From CAIZGX01 sp044354975 (GTDB lineage: Bacteria; Bacteroidota; Bacteroidia; Flavobacteriales_D; Sanyastnellaceae): a stretch of DNA of 53,312 bases. Position 1 is the stretch's first letter. The number at the start of each line of letters is the position of its first letter. The stretch spans positions 1 to 53,312 of the forward strand of contig JBIKZA010000009.1 in assembly GCA_044354975.1 (NCBI GenBank), written 5' to 3'. The position numbers were made by a program, and so were the translations under genes. Shown here one piece after another: positions 9,250-18,118 of the stretch. The notes under the pieces were generated by a model. It searched no databases. It saw only the letters and a list, made by a program, of their open reading frames with translations, and was not told the origin of the DNA.

Positions 9250-10518
9250 ATGAAAGATCAAATTATTTTCGATTTAATCGAACGCGAAAGAGTTCGTCAA
9301 ACCAACGGAATAGAACTTATTGCCTCTGAAAATTACGCAAGTGATGAAGTAATGCAGGCCATGGGGTCTGTCTTGACTAACAAATATGCTGAGGGCCTTC
9401 CTAAAAAGAGATACTATGGCGGTTGCGAGGTGGTCGATGAAGTGGAACAAATTGCAATTGATCGTTTGAAGCAATTGTTCGGAGCCTCTTGGGCGAATGT
9501 TCAACCGCACAGTGGTGCCAATGCGAACAGCGCTGTTATGCTCGCCATATTAAACCCAGGAGATGTCATTTTAGGTTTAGACCTTTCACAAGGCGGACAC
9601 CTTACGCACGGTTCTCCTGTTAACTATTCCGGTAAACTTTACAGTCCGTTTTTTTATGGGGTTGAAAAAGAAACGGGACGTGTTGACATGAACAAGGTTC
9701 GTGAGAAGGCTTTGGAATGCAAGCCGAAGTTGTTGATTTGCGGAGCAAGTGCATACAGCCGCGATTGGGATTACGCAGCTTTTCGCTCTATTGCAGATGA
9801 AGTTGGAGCCATTTTGTTGGCAGATATATCTCACCCAGCGGGATTAATTGCAGCGGGATTGTTGAATCACCCTTTTCCACATTGCCATATTGTTACTTCC
9901 ACCACACATAAAACATTACGCGGGCCAAGAGGCGGAGTTATTATGGTTGGAAACGATGCTCCAAATCCTTTAGGAGCGAAAACCATGAAAGGCGAAATTC
10001 GCTCACTTTCTTCAGTTCTGGATAGCGGTGTTTTTCCCGGTATGCAAGGCGGTCCGCTTGAACATGTGATTGCTGCAAAGGCAGTGGCTTTCAATGAAGC
10101 TCTTACCGAAAATTTCAAAATGTATGGAAAGCAAGTGATTGAAAATGCGAATGCATTGGCCAATCATTTAATGGCAAAGGGATATGAAATAGTTTCAGGT
10201 GGCACAGATAACCATTGTTTTTTAATAGACCTGAGAAATAAAAATATTTCCGGAAAAGATGCTGAACTTGCTTTAGTAAGCGCTGAAATTACGGTTAACA
10301 AAAACATGGTTCCTTTCGACGATAAATCACCTTTTGTTACCAGTGGAATACGCATCGGAACGCCTGCAATTACAACTCGCGGATTGAAAGTTAGCGATAT
10401 GGAATTTGTTGCGAATGCAATAGATCGAGTAATTTTGAATGCATCGAACGAAGATGTTATTCGCACTGTGAAAGCGGAAGTGCATGAGCAGATGTCATCG
10501 CGTCCACTCTTCGCGTAA
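9250..10518 (+). CDS. glyA: Serine hydroxymethyltransferase
   Basis: PLP enzyme that interconverts serine and glycine and loads one-carbon units onto tetrahydrofolate in the cytoplasm. 422 residues, the usual length. The ATG at 9250 (MKDQIIFDLIERER) is preferred to the upstream in-frame GTG at 9229, which lies over the -7 box. Family marks are ELIASENYAS (about 22-31), the PLP-binding stretch STTHKTLRGPRGG with Lys221 as Schiff-base lysine, and GGPLEH. It has its own promoter and is transcribed alone. Its 3' end overlaps the convergent OstA-like gene by 24 bases, with no room for a separate terminator. Confidence 0.98.
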   Translation: MKDQIIFDLIERERVRQTNGIELIASENYASDEVMQAMGSVLTNKYAEGLPKKRYYGGCEVVDEVEQIAIDRLKQLFGASWANVQPHSGANANSAVMLAILNPGDVILGLDLSQGGHLTHGSPVNYSGKLYSPFFYGVEKETGRVDMNKVREKALECKPKLLICGASAYSRDWDYAAFRSIADEVGAILLADISHPAGLIAAGLLNHPFPHCHIVTSTTHKTLRGPRGGVIMVGNDAPNPLGAKTMKGEIRSLSSVLDSGVFPGMQGGPLEHVIAAKAVAFNEALTENFKMYGKQVIENANALANHLMAKGYEIVSGGTDNHCFLIDLRNKNISGKDAELALVSAEITVNKNMVPFDDKSPFVTSGIRIGTPAITTRGLKVSDMEFVANAIDRVILNASNEDVIRTVKAEVHEQMSSRPLFA

Positions 10519-11949
10519 GCGAATCATTTCAGCTTTAGAAGTAGGCCTTTCCAAGGCACGCCAAGTAAACTCTTCCAGTCTGAATTGGGAGGGTTTTGCT
10601 TTTTGAATGCTGTTGTAGAGACTGTTCGGCTCGTTTTCAAGCGTGACTTTTTGAATGGTTTTTTCTTGTAAAATAATTCGAATATTCGAGCAATCTGTTC
10701 TGTTCAACCCGGTGAGTTTTGTTCGCTTGTTTTTTTCTTCTGTTGAGAAATAGGCGAGTTGTCCATTTCCCATGATATGCACGTTTTGAAGATCGTTTTT
10801 GACGAATTGACCATTCAGCGATTTTCCTTTTATTTGATTGAAATAACCAGGAACAATTTCAGAGGCGATAAAACTATTTTCGGGAACGAATAGAAAGTCG
10901 AGCGAATCGTTTTTGAAGTGTAAATTAATTTCGGAACCGGTTAACTGGTTGCCTTCATTCCACAGAACGGGAGCGAAGAACATTCGCATAATTGAATCGC
11001 CTTCCGAAAGCGACAGTGAGTCGCATTTTCCCTGCAAATCTTTGCTGAATAGAATCACATGGTGGTAAGCTTTGATGTCTCTATTTTTCTCGCTAGTCTT
11101 TTTCGCAAATAAGGTGTCAGCAACAATGAAAAGCGTGTCTTTATTTTCTAGTATTTTTTCAAGAATACTCTTTCCAGTTACCCAAGAAATTTCATTTAAC
11201 TCTTCGTGTCTTCCGTAGTTTCCTCGAATGGTTAAATCGGAATTGTTGTCAACGATAATCACATTCTGAAAAGCCTCGCCCCACTTCGCTTTTCCATCAT
11301 AGTAAATACTATCGCCAAAGAGGGTTTGTTCTTTCGATTTTACACGAGCATTTTTCTTGAAGCTGCATGTTTCTGTTTTCGAATTGAAGTAGCCGTTTTC
11401 GCATTTAATTTCCACATCTTTTCCTGTGATAGTTGTAGGACCATAGAAATACGAAATCTCCGAAACGGTATTGTACAACATGGTGTCTGAAACGACGGTG
11501 TAGTCTTTATTTTTCACCGTTACTTTTCTTCTAAATGTGAAGTTGTTCGATGGGCTGTGGTAGCGTCCAGTTTGAGAAACTAGTTCGTTGTTGTTTTTGC
11601 TCGAAACGACTTTGCCCCCGCCATTGTAAGTAGCTACTTCGGACTTCAAGTTGTAGGACATGTTTGGAGCAGTAAGCGTCATTGCGCCGTCAGAGAAAAC
11701 ACAGTTTTCGTTGAGTGTCGCCGACTGCGTGGCATCGGTAAAAAATAATTTTTTACCGGAAATAGAATACTCACTTGGTTTATTTACGCGAATGTTTCCG
11801 AAAGCCTGAAAATTTCCATTGCTGAATTTATAGGCCGAATCGCAATAGAAATCTGTTCCGTCGAAGTTCAAATGGACACTTCCTAAAAGTCGCTGACCGT
11901 TGATGAGGTTCTTATTGAATGCAATCTTATCTGCGTGCACCAGCTGCAC
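10495..11949 (-). CDS. OstA/LptA-like LPS export protein (true start probably about 12030)
   Basis: Periplasmic OstA-like protein of the Bacteroidota type (PF13100-like), expected to help carry lipopolysaccharide across the periplasm. It is built of repeated beta-strand units (for example NGQRLLGSVHLNFDGTDFYCDSAY and AFGNIRV). The first canonical in-frame start is the GTG at 11949, but translation from it begins at the first homologous strand and leaves no signal peptide. The same frame upstream, back to a stop at 12046-12048, encodes a convincing signal peptide (FVKIVLVALSVFLIS then QKINGQG) with no ATG, GTG or TTG before it. The only near-cognate codon in place is ATA at 12028-12030, 10 bases after the purA stop. 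The real gene therefore probably spans 10495-12030. Confidence 0.85.
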   Translation of the reverse strand: MQLVHADKIAFNKNLINGQRLLGSVHLNFDGTDFYCDSAYKFSNGNFQAFGNIRVNKPSEYSISGKKLFFTDATQSATLNENCVFSDGAMTLTAPNMSYNLKSEVATYNGGGKVVSSKNNNELVSQTGRYHSPSNNFTFRRKVTVKNKDYTVVSDTMLYNTVSEISYFYGPTTITGKDVEIKCENGYFNSKTETCSFKKNARVKSKEQTLFGDSIYYDGKAKWGEAFQNVIIVDNNSDLTIRGNYGRHEELNEISWVTGKSILEKILENKDTLFIVADTLFAKKTSEKNRDIKAYHHVILFSKDLQGKCDSLSLSEGDSIMRMFFAPVLWNEGNQLTGSEINLHFKNDSLDFLFVPENSFIASEIVPGYFNQIKGKSLNGQFVKNDLQNVHIMGNGQLAYFSTEEKNKRTKLTGLNRTDCSNIRIILQEKTIQKVTLENEPNSLYNSIQKAKPSQFRLEEFTWRALERPTSKAEMIRLREEWTR

Positions 11950-12040
11950 GTGTTTGCCTTGTCCATTTATCTTCTGCGAAATCAGAAATACGGAAAGCGC
12001 AACAAGAACTATTTTAACGAAGTTGTGTATTGTTCGGAGT

Positions 12041-13309
12041 TTATCTTACAATGGTTTGCTCGCGGTCTGGCCCAACAGAAACATAGGTGATTGGAATTTC
12101 CAATTCCTTTTCAATAAATGCAATGTAATCTGAAAGTTCTTGCGGAAATGCTTCGATGGTGCGGATTTGAGTAAGATCTGCGTTCCATCCTTTGAGCGTG
12201 GTGTAAACAGGTTCAACTTTTCCATCTAACAAATCATATGGCATTTCATCGGTTTGAACACCGTTGATTTTGTAGTGGGTACAGACATGAATTTCTTCAA
12301 AGATGCTGAGTATATCTGCTTTCATCATATACAACTCAGTAATTCCGTTTAAACGACAAGCATAGCGAAGAGCCGGAATGTCTAACCATCCGCATCTGCG
12401 CGCGCGTCCTGTTGTAGATCCAAATTCGTTGCCTTCTTTGCGCATTCTTTCACCCACTTCATTGTCTAATTCTGTTGGAAACGGACCGCTGCCCACACGT
12501 GTGCAATACGCTTTGAAAATTCCAAAAGCAGATCCAATAGAATTTGGAGCTACGCCTAATCCTGTGCATGCTCCAGCAGCAACAGTGTTACTTGAAGTAA
12601 CGAATGGGTAAGAACCGAAATCAATATCTAAAAGGGAGCCCTGAGCTCCTTCCGCCAATATTTTTTTGTCTTCACGAATGGCTTTGTGCAAGTAATTCTC
12701 GCTATCGATAAATGTCAATGTTTTCAGCACTTCAATTCCTTCGAACCAAGCGGTTTCCATTTCATCTAATGAATATTCAAATTGAAAATGCGAAAGCATT
12801 TTTTTGTGCTTTTCAACGAGCGTGTTATATTTCTCAATGAAATTTTCAGAAAGAATGTCTCCAATTCGTAAACCGTTGCGACCGGTTTTGTCCATATAAG
12901 TTGGGCCAATTCCTTTCAGGGTAGATCCAATTTTCGATTTTCCTTTTTCAGCTTCAGAAGCGGCATCGAGAAGTTTGTGAGTTGGGAGAATGAGATGTGC
13001 CTTTTTCGAAATAAGAAGTCGAGCTGCAACATTTACATTTTTCGCTTTGAGTTTTTCGATTTCCGTAGCGAAAACAATCGGGTCAATAACAACTCCGTTC
13101 CCAACGATATTGGTCACATGCTCGTGAAAAATACCACTAGGAATGGTGTGAAGAACGTGTTTCGTTCCATTGAATTCAAGGGTGTGGCCAGCGTTTGGTC
13201 CACCTTGAAATCTGGCTACGATGTCATATTTCGGAGTTAATACATCGACAATTTTTCCTTTTCCTTCGTCGCCCCATTGAAGGCCTAACAATACGTCTAC
13301 TTTGCTCAT
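12041..13309 (-). CDS. purA: Adenylosuccinate synthetase
   Basis: GTP-dependent enzyme joining IMP and aspartate in the first committed step to AMP. 422 residues, typical. The P-loop-like QWGDEGKGK is at 11-19, followed by GGPNAGHT, then GIGPTYMDK and GSTTGRARRCGW. The product acts in the cytoplasm. A perfect -7 box (13326-13333) lies 16 bases upstream. The OstA-like gene follows immediately, so the two are probably transcribed together. Confidence 0.98.
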   Translation of the reverse strand: MSKVDVLLGLQWGDEGKGKIVDVLTPKYDIVARFQGGPNAGHTLEFNGTKHVLHTIPSGIFHEHVTNIVGNGVVIDPIVFATEIEKLKAKNVNVAARLLISKKAHLILPTHKLLDAASEAEKGKSKIGSTLKGIGPTYMDKTGRNGLRIGDILSENFIEKYNTLVEKHKKMLSHFQFEYSLDEMETAWFEGIEVLKTLTFIDSENYLHKAIREDKKILAEGAQGSLLDIDFGSYPFVTSSNTVAAGACTGLGVAPNSIGSAFGIFKAYCTRVGSGPFPTELDNEVGERMRKEGNEFGSTTGRARRCGWLDIPALRYACRLNGITELYMMKADILSIFEEIHVCTHYKINGVQTDEMPYDLLDGKVEPVYTTLKGWNADLTQIRTIEAFPQELSDYIAFIEKELEIPITYVSVGPDREQTIVR

Positions 13310-13325
13310 TCTGATTTGTAAAGAA

Positions 13326-13333
13326 CAAAAGTA
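13326..13333 (-). promoter_or_regulatory. -7 box (TACTTTTG) of purA
   Basis: Identical to the glyA -7 box and at a similar distance (16 bases) from the start codon. It lies in the 29-base gap after the TlpA-like gene. I see no clear -33 TTG. Confidence 0.5.
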
Positions 13334-13338
13334 ATGGG

Positions 13339-14685
13339 TTATTTAAAATAAGCCTTATTTTCTTCAAGGAAAGTTTCCAACTTACTTCTCATAATGAGTC
13401 TGCTCACGACTTTCATGTTGGAATCAAGTGCAATTAATGTTGGTGTAGATGGGGAAGGGTAATGCTTAGCGAGAAATGGCCGCTTGTCCATTGGAGGAAG
13501 GACGTTGATCCAGGGTTGTTGATGTGTTGAAAGATGATTTTTCCAAGGGGCTTCCTCTTTATCAATGGAAATGGCATAGACTTCCAAGCCCTTTTCGTGG
13601 TATTTCTTGTAAATTTCTACAAGTTGTGGGTGAAATTCCTCGCAATGCGAGCAGCTGCTTCTCCAAAACATCACCAGTGTTATTTTATTCTTTTTGCATG
13701 TTTCTTCCAACGAAATTATTTTACCCTCTGGGTTTGGGTATTTCAGTTCAGCGGCTTTTTTGCCGGGAGCGCAATTCTTTAACGATTCAATTAGGTTCTT
13801 CGTATTCACATTAAACGAAGTATTGTCGGAACACCCGTCTGCGTAGTTGTTCAAGTAATAGCTAAGTCCGTCTTCGTTTTTATAATCCAACATTTTGTTC
13901 AAAATGAAAGAATGCAAATACTGATTCACGGCTTCGTTTTCACCCATTCTGCCTAACAGTTCATCTGTGAATTTCTGAGCATATTCTTTCGGATAAGCTT
14001 TGTATAGTTGATTGAAGTATTGGTTCAATCCCCGAACGAATGCATAATGGAACAGAATTATTTCGTTGCTGTAATCAACATTTCCAAGAAAATGTTTGAA
14101 GTAAATGGTGCTGTCGAACCGTATGAAATCATGCGGAAGTCGGCGCATGAAAAGTCGGCCGAGATCTAAGTACACCTTAGATTTTGTATTCTCTAAAGAT
14201 TTGTCTAAAACATCGTTATTTATGACTTTCTGCTTGTTTAAAAAAGCAGGATGCGTAATTGATTTGTAACTGTCGTATGTGAGTTGTTGATCTGCATAAA
14301 GCGTAGCTAAGGCAACATAATCTGATTGTTCTGATGATTGGAACAATGACATTGGCTGGCCATTTAATTTTGAAAAATCAACATTCAAATCAACGGAGGT
14401 AGGAAGTGTTTTAGGGTTGACGTAGAAATCGGTCCAGGCCTTTCCTGTCCCTGAAAATCGCAGACGATACTGTCCGATATGGGAAGGCGAAAATGCAAGA
14501 GAGACATTAGAGTTAGCATCTAAATCGGCATTGGCAAGAATCTGCCACTGATCTTTTTCGAAGGCTTCGAGAAATACTTTTTTCGAATTCTGTGCAGGAA
14601 TATTTTCCACATGAAGTTTCAGATTGGTTTGTGCAAAACCAATCGAAAGTCCAAGAGATAGAATTAGGGTTAAAAGTGATTTCAT
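13339..14685 (-). CDS. Exported thioredoxin-fold (TlpA/ResA-like) protein
   Basis: 448 residues. The signal peptide (MKSLLTLILSLGLSIGFAQ) is followed by an N-terminal beta-rich part of about 100 residues, a helical middle, and a C-terminal thioredoxin-like domain from about 310. The redox motif is CSHC (Cys345, Cys348) in MFWRSSCSHCEEFHP, and the cis-Pro region is PSPSTPTLIALD. Family knowledge says such periplasmic proteins reduce or exchange disulfides in exported proteins; the partner is unknown. The start is unusual in its context: a strong terminator hairpin ends only a few bases upstream of the ATG. It is followed by purA, which has its own -7 box. Confidence 0.88.
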   Translation of the reverse strand: MKSLLTLILSLGLSIGFAQTNLKLHVENIPAQNSKKVFLEAFEKDQWQILANADLDANSNVSLAFSPSHIGQYRLRFSGTGKAWTDFYVNPKTLPTSVDLNVDFSKLNGQPMSLFQSSEQSDYVALATLYADQQLTYDSYKSITHPAFLNKQKVINNDVLDKSLENTKSKVYLDLGRLFMRRLPHDFIRFDSTIYFKHFLGNVDYSNEIILFHYAFVRGLNQYFNQLYKAYPKEYAQKFTDELLGRMGENEAVNQYLHSFILNKMLDYKNEDGLSYYLNNYADGCSDNTSFNVNTKNLIESLKNCAPGKKAAELKYPNPEGKIISLEETCKKNKITLVMFWRSSCSHCEEFHPQLVEIYKKYHEKGLEVYAISIDKEEAPWKNHLSTHQQPWINVLPPMDKRPFLAKHYPSPSTPTLIALDSNMKVVSRLIMRSKLETFLEENKAYFK

Positions 14686-14690
14686 AGTGA

Positions 14691-14719
14691 AAAAAAAAGG
14701 TCACCGAAGTGACCTTTTT
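14691..14719 (-). terminator. Strong UUCG intrinsic terminator closing the LPP20/CsgG-like operon
   Basis: On the minus strand GGTCAC-TTCG-GTGACC (14714-14699) is followed by eight T (14698-14691). The loop is the very stable C(UUCG)G tetraloop. The other strand also carries five T after the stem, so it can act both ways. It sits 20 bases after the stop of the small LPP20 lipoprotein. Confidence 0.9.
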
Positions 14720-14733
14720 GAAGAGGTGAAATA

Positions 14734-15315
14734 TTATTTACCTTGAGAAAGTTTCTCCATTTCTTTGTCGAAAGTCTCTTTGAATTTCTCGTAGTTGTAA
14801 TCTGCTTTTAACTTTTCGTTTTTAGACAAACCGCTTTGGTAAGCATCTGCGATTGTGTTTCCGCTTAACTCAAGAGCAACGTAGCTCACGTAAGTTCCGT
14901 CAGGACGTTGAGTTAACTTTTCGCAAATTTCGATACATCCACGAAGTTCTTGATCAACAACTGTACGAGCCATTTCGTTGAAAGACTCAGTAACTTCTTC
15001 TTTGTTGTTTACTTCAGTTGAGTTTACGTAGTTGTCACCAACAATTTTCATTGTAGCGCTGATTGTTTTTCCCATTTCAGACATTGCGTTTGAACGAGCT
15101 TTTTTCTTAGCAGTCTCACGATCCATACTCTCACCTGTAGCAGTTGAGCGGAATGCATCTTTTGTGCTTTTGTATTCAGAACCTGAGCAGTATTCGTTAA
15201 TGATTACTTCTCCTTTTGGGTCTGGAGTTTTTACTTCGTCTTTGTTCTTTTTACAAGACGGGATAGCAACCATTGTCATTGCAACAATTGCTAAAAGGGT
15301 AAAACGTGTTTTCAT
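14734..15315 (-). CDS. LPP20-like outer-membrane lipoprotein (small)
   Basis: 193 residues. A lipoprotein signal (MKTRFTLLAIVAMTMVAIPSC) puts the lipidated cysteine at residue 21, followed by KKNKDE. The region at about 40-165 resembles the LPP20/FlgP-like fold: STATGESMDRETAKKKARSN (a helix typical of these domains), ISATMKIVGDN, and YVSYVALELSG. The LPP20 assignment rests on pattern recognition and would need a profile search. The final 30 residues are charged and helical. It is the last gene of a four-gene set of exported proteins and is followed by a strong terminator. Exact function is unknown. Confidence 0.8.
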   Translation of the reverse strand: MKTRFTLLAIVAMTMVAIPSCKKNKDEVKTPDPKGEVIINEYCSGSEYKSTKDAFRSTATGESMDRETAKKKARSNAMSEMGKTISATMKIVGDNYVNSTEVNNKEEVTESFNEMARTVVDQELRGCIEICEKLTQRPDGTYVSYVALELSGNTIADAYQSGLSKNEKLKADYNYEKFKETFDKEMEKLSQGK

Positions 15316-15364
15316 TTTGATGAAGATATTAGTTGAATTGATGTTTTCAGTTATTATGCCAAAC

Positions 15365-16747
15365 TTACAAAATAATTTTAATTATTTCGCTTATCAGCGT
15401 TGACTCTATATTTTCTCGTTGTTTTTTGTATGCTTCTAAGACTGCATTTTCATGAGAAAGTTGCACTCCTTTCACCCCATTGATACTTTTTTCGAAAATA
15501 GCGGAGCTTGTTTTTGTGTCGTTAACTGTAATCTTTCCATCGATATAAGCCACCTTAAATCCCTGAATATCTTCACCGGCTCTGGGGTTTATGTTTATAT
15601 AAACAACAAAGTCGGCAGAAGTTTCGCTTGTTGCTATTCTCATCCCTTTGCCTATTAAGGTGTTTCGAGCAGATTCAGCGAGAGTTGATGTTTTAGTCCC
15701 GTCTAATTTAAACTCATTAGATGTGACAAAAAAACTAGGAGCAAGGACTTCAATGGGTATTTTTCTTTGATCGGTGTTAATTCCAGCAACGAGTGCCAAT
15801 GCTAAGTCTGAATCTAAATCTTGTGGCACTAATGCGTCAATGACTAAACTTAACTCTAGTGCATTGTTTTTGGTCTTCAGGCTAATGTTATCGATGTCGG
15901 CGAGGATAATTCCATCATTATCTGACATGGCTGTTTTTGGTTTCATGTAGGTGTCTCGCTGATAGACATACTTTACATTTATACCTCGCACGCCAACGCC
16001 TTTGTATGTTACCATTACAGGTACTTGCGTTTTGAACGCGTTAGAAGATGAAAGTACAATGTTTTTCAAAGGTGTTTCGAATCGAAGATCTGCAAGAACT
16101 GCTCGAATTTCAGAAAATAGTTCGTTGTCAATGAAGATGTCCTTTCCGCTCTCATCTTTCATTTGGTTTACCTCTGTCCAATAGGGCTTAAGAGCAAAAA
16201 GACCGTGATAGAACAGATCAATAGCTGAGGGAATATTACCTATTTTCTTTGCTTCTCTTCCCTTGATTAAATAATCTAAGGCAGCTCTCAACGTATTTTC
16301 TTTTTTCTGCGCTTTTTTACTTTGATAGTCGAATTTGTTCAGCTTGTAATAAATGGCGTACATTTCTTTGTCTTCCCAGATGCCGGCAACTTCGTAGTCT
16401 TCGAGCATTTCAGAAGAAGAGGTGGTTACATTTGAACTGAAACTTTCACTGAACGCTTTGTTTACTTCCATGGTGTTGAAAAACGTTTGTCCTTCTACCT
16501 TAACAGAAATTTCTGTTGCAAGGTCATTCAGCGCGAGCTTTTTAGCGATGGCCTGATAATCTGCGGGCTGTGTGGTTTTCGAGCAAGTGGCAATTCCAAT
16601 GTAATAAGAGGAGTTAACAGGTCGCGCAGACACCCATTCAGGTTTTGGTTGCGGAGGAGGAATAACTGTTTTAACAGTCTCTTTTCCTCTGCAGGCGTTC
16701 ATCAGAATGATTCCGAGAAATAGGAAGTATTTTAAAAATAATTTCAT
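15365..16747 (-). CDS. LPP20-domain lipoprotein (large)
   Basis: 460 residues. The lipobox is ILMNAC with Cys19. Residues about 35-145 look like an LPP20 domain (EWVSARPVNSSYYIGIATC, then AIAKKLALNDLATEISVKVEG and KEMYAIYYKLNKFDYQ). A helical hairpin stretch follows (IPSAIDLFYHGLFALKPYW), then a beta-rich C-terminal half. This is the layout I associate with FlgT-like and LPP20 proteins, but no flagellar genes are present. Its ATG overlaps the stop of the CsgG-like gene by one base (TAATG), so translation is coupled. Probably an outer-membrane lipoprotein facing the periplasm; role unknown. Confidence 0.82.
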   Translation of the reverse strand: MKLFLKYFLFLGIILMNACRGKETVKTVIPPPQPKPEWVSARPVNSSYYIGIATCSKTTQPADYQAIAKKLALNDLATEISVKVEGQTFFNTMEVNKAFSESFSSNVTTSSSEMLEDYEVAGIWEDKEMYAIYYKLNKFDYQSKKAQKKENTLRAALDYLIKGREAKKIGNIPSAIDLFYHGLFALKPYWTEVNQMKDESGKDIFIDNELFSEIRAVLADLRFETPLKNIVLSSSNAFKTQVPVMVTYKGVGVRGINVKYVYQRDTYMKPKTAMSDNDGIILADIDNISLKTKNNALELSLVIDALVPQDLDSDLALALVAGINTDQRKIPIEVLAPSFFVTSNEFKLDGTKTSTLAESARNTLIGKGMRIATSETSADFVVYININPRAGEDIQGFKVAYIDGKITVNDTKTSSAIFEKSINGVKGVQLSHENAVLEAYKKQRENIESTLISEIIKIIL

Positions 16748-18117
16748 TAAGGAACGAGCGTTTGCATTTGGGATTTAACGTTATCGGCAATTTTCTTAGC
16801 GATTTCAATGTAAAGGTCATTCGCTAAATCATTTCCGTCACGAAGATTTCTACGAGCGCTTAACATATCTTTCAAAGTGTTTCTATCGCGGAAATTCGTG
16901 TTGACAACATTGCCGCTGGCAGGAAACAGATTGTTTGTGTTTCCGCCATAGATGGCATAAATAACCTCGTCTTTTTTCTTCTCCGTGAAAATATCATTCT
17001 TAATTAAGGAGGCCGTTTCAATCGACGTCATTTTATATTGAATGGAAACGTTCGATTCAGCGTAGTTGTAGTACTCATCGAATTGCGTGGGCTTGTATTC
17101 TGTGTCGTAGAATGTTTTGCCTTCAGCGTTTACTTTTTTGACTTGGTACGATTCGAAACCGTTTCTGGTAACTTTTCTGATTTGCCCGTTCTGCACGGTG
17201 TGATTCAATACAGTCCCGGTAATAAGTGCCTTTGCTCCGGAAATTTTTCCGATTTCAACAGCATTTGATTCAGAAAAAATACCGCTCATTTGAATGCGTT
17301 GCTCAGCAAGAATGTTATTCAAATTCTCACGATCAATTACATGTAAAAACGGATCGTTAATTTGCGTCAATTCGTTCAGAATGTATGCGGTTGCTTTGGT
17401 TTCGCTTCCTTGCATATTGGTGCCATTGGTAAACGGAAGAAGAGCTACAGTGTATTTTCCTTTATCGATGCATTTCTTTTTCAAGTCTGCTGATTCTTTG
17501 TAGCCTAATTTTCGTTCTTCAACTTTGATGAAGCTGCCGTATGCCGATCGATAATGCTTCGCTTCAAATTCGGCGATACCCTTCTGGTAGATAGGCTCTA
17601 AGTAGGCGATGTCTTTCAAATCTCCGGCATCTTTGAAGTTCGGATCGAGTCTTCCAATTTCGTTAAAGTTGCCCTCTGCATCGGTGAATTTATTTTCTTC
17701 TAGCAGTTTTGTGCCCTGTTCATAGAGTTCGGTCAGATACGATTTTTTTACTTTGTCAAAATCGCCGAGATAAAAATCAGGTATCTGAAGTTCAACACCT
17801 ACACCCTTGATTTTTGCTTGGTATTCAAGCACCGAAATGAATGTGTAAACGGCTTCCTTTTTATTTCCGAAACTACTTTTTTGGCTGAATTCACTCAGCA
17901 TTCCGTTCAACACGGTTTGCCCTGTTTTCTTCATTCCGATTTGAGCATCGATGTTCGCACGCTTTTTCCATAAGGCAGTGTAGTAACTTTCAGAAGCTTC
18001 TTTGTTCAGTCCGGCAGCTTCTTGTTTTTGAGCAAGTTTCGTGTAATGCTTGCTGTTTTGGCAAGCCTGCGTGCTGAGGAGTATTGCAACCGCGATGAGG
18101 TAGAGCCAGTTCTTCAT
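16747..18117 (-). CDS. CsgG/LpoB-like lipoprotein
   Basis: The frame opens at 18141, but the start chosen is the ATG at 18117, one base after the stop of the previous gene, because it opens a clean lipoprotein signal (MKNWLYLIAVAILLSTQAC, Cys19). 456 residues. The first 210 mature residues are helical and TPR-like (YTKLAQKQEAAGLNKEAS, EQGTKLLEENKFTDAEGNF). A CsgG-type domain follows: KYTVALLPFTNGTN, FLHVIDRENLNNILAEQ, IGKISGAKALITGTV. CsgG proteins form outer-membrane pores for curli and LpoB activates penicillin-binding proteins; here there are no curli genes, so the role is open. Confidence 0.85.
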   Translation of the reverse strand: MKNWLYLIAVAILLSTQACQNSKHYTKLAQKQEAAGLNKEASESYYTALWKKRANIDAQIGMKKTGQTVLNGMLSEFSQKSSFGNKKEAVYTFISVLEYQAKIKGVGVELQIPDFYLGDFDKVKKSYLTELYEQGTKLLEENKFTDAEGNFNEIGRLDPNFKDAGDLKDIAYLEPIYQKGIAEFEAKHYRSAYGSFIKVEERKLGYKESADLKKKCIDKGKYTVALLPFTNGTNMQGSETKATAYILNELTQINDPFLHVIDRENLNNILAEQRIQMSGIFSESNAVEIGKISGAKALITGTVLNHTVQNGQIRKVTRNGFESYQVKKVNAEGKTFYDTEYKPTQFDEYYNYAESNVSIQYKMTSIETASLIKNDIFTEKKKDEVIYAIYGGNTNNLFPASGNVVNTNFRDRNTLKDMLSARRNLRDGNDLANDLYIEIAKKIADNVKSQMQTLVP

Positions 18118-18118
18118 A

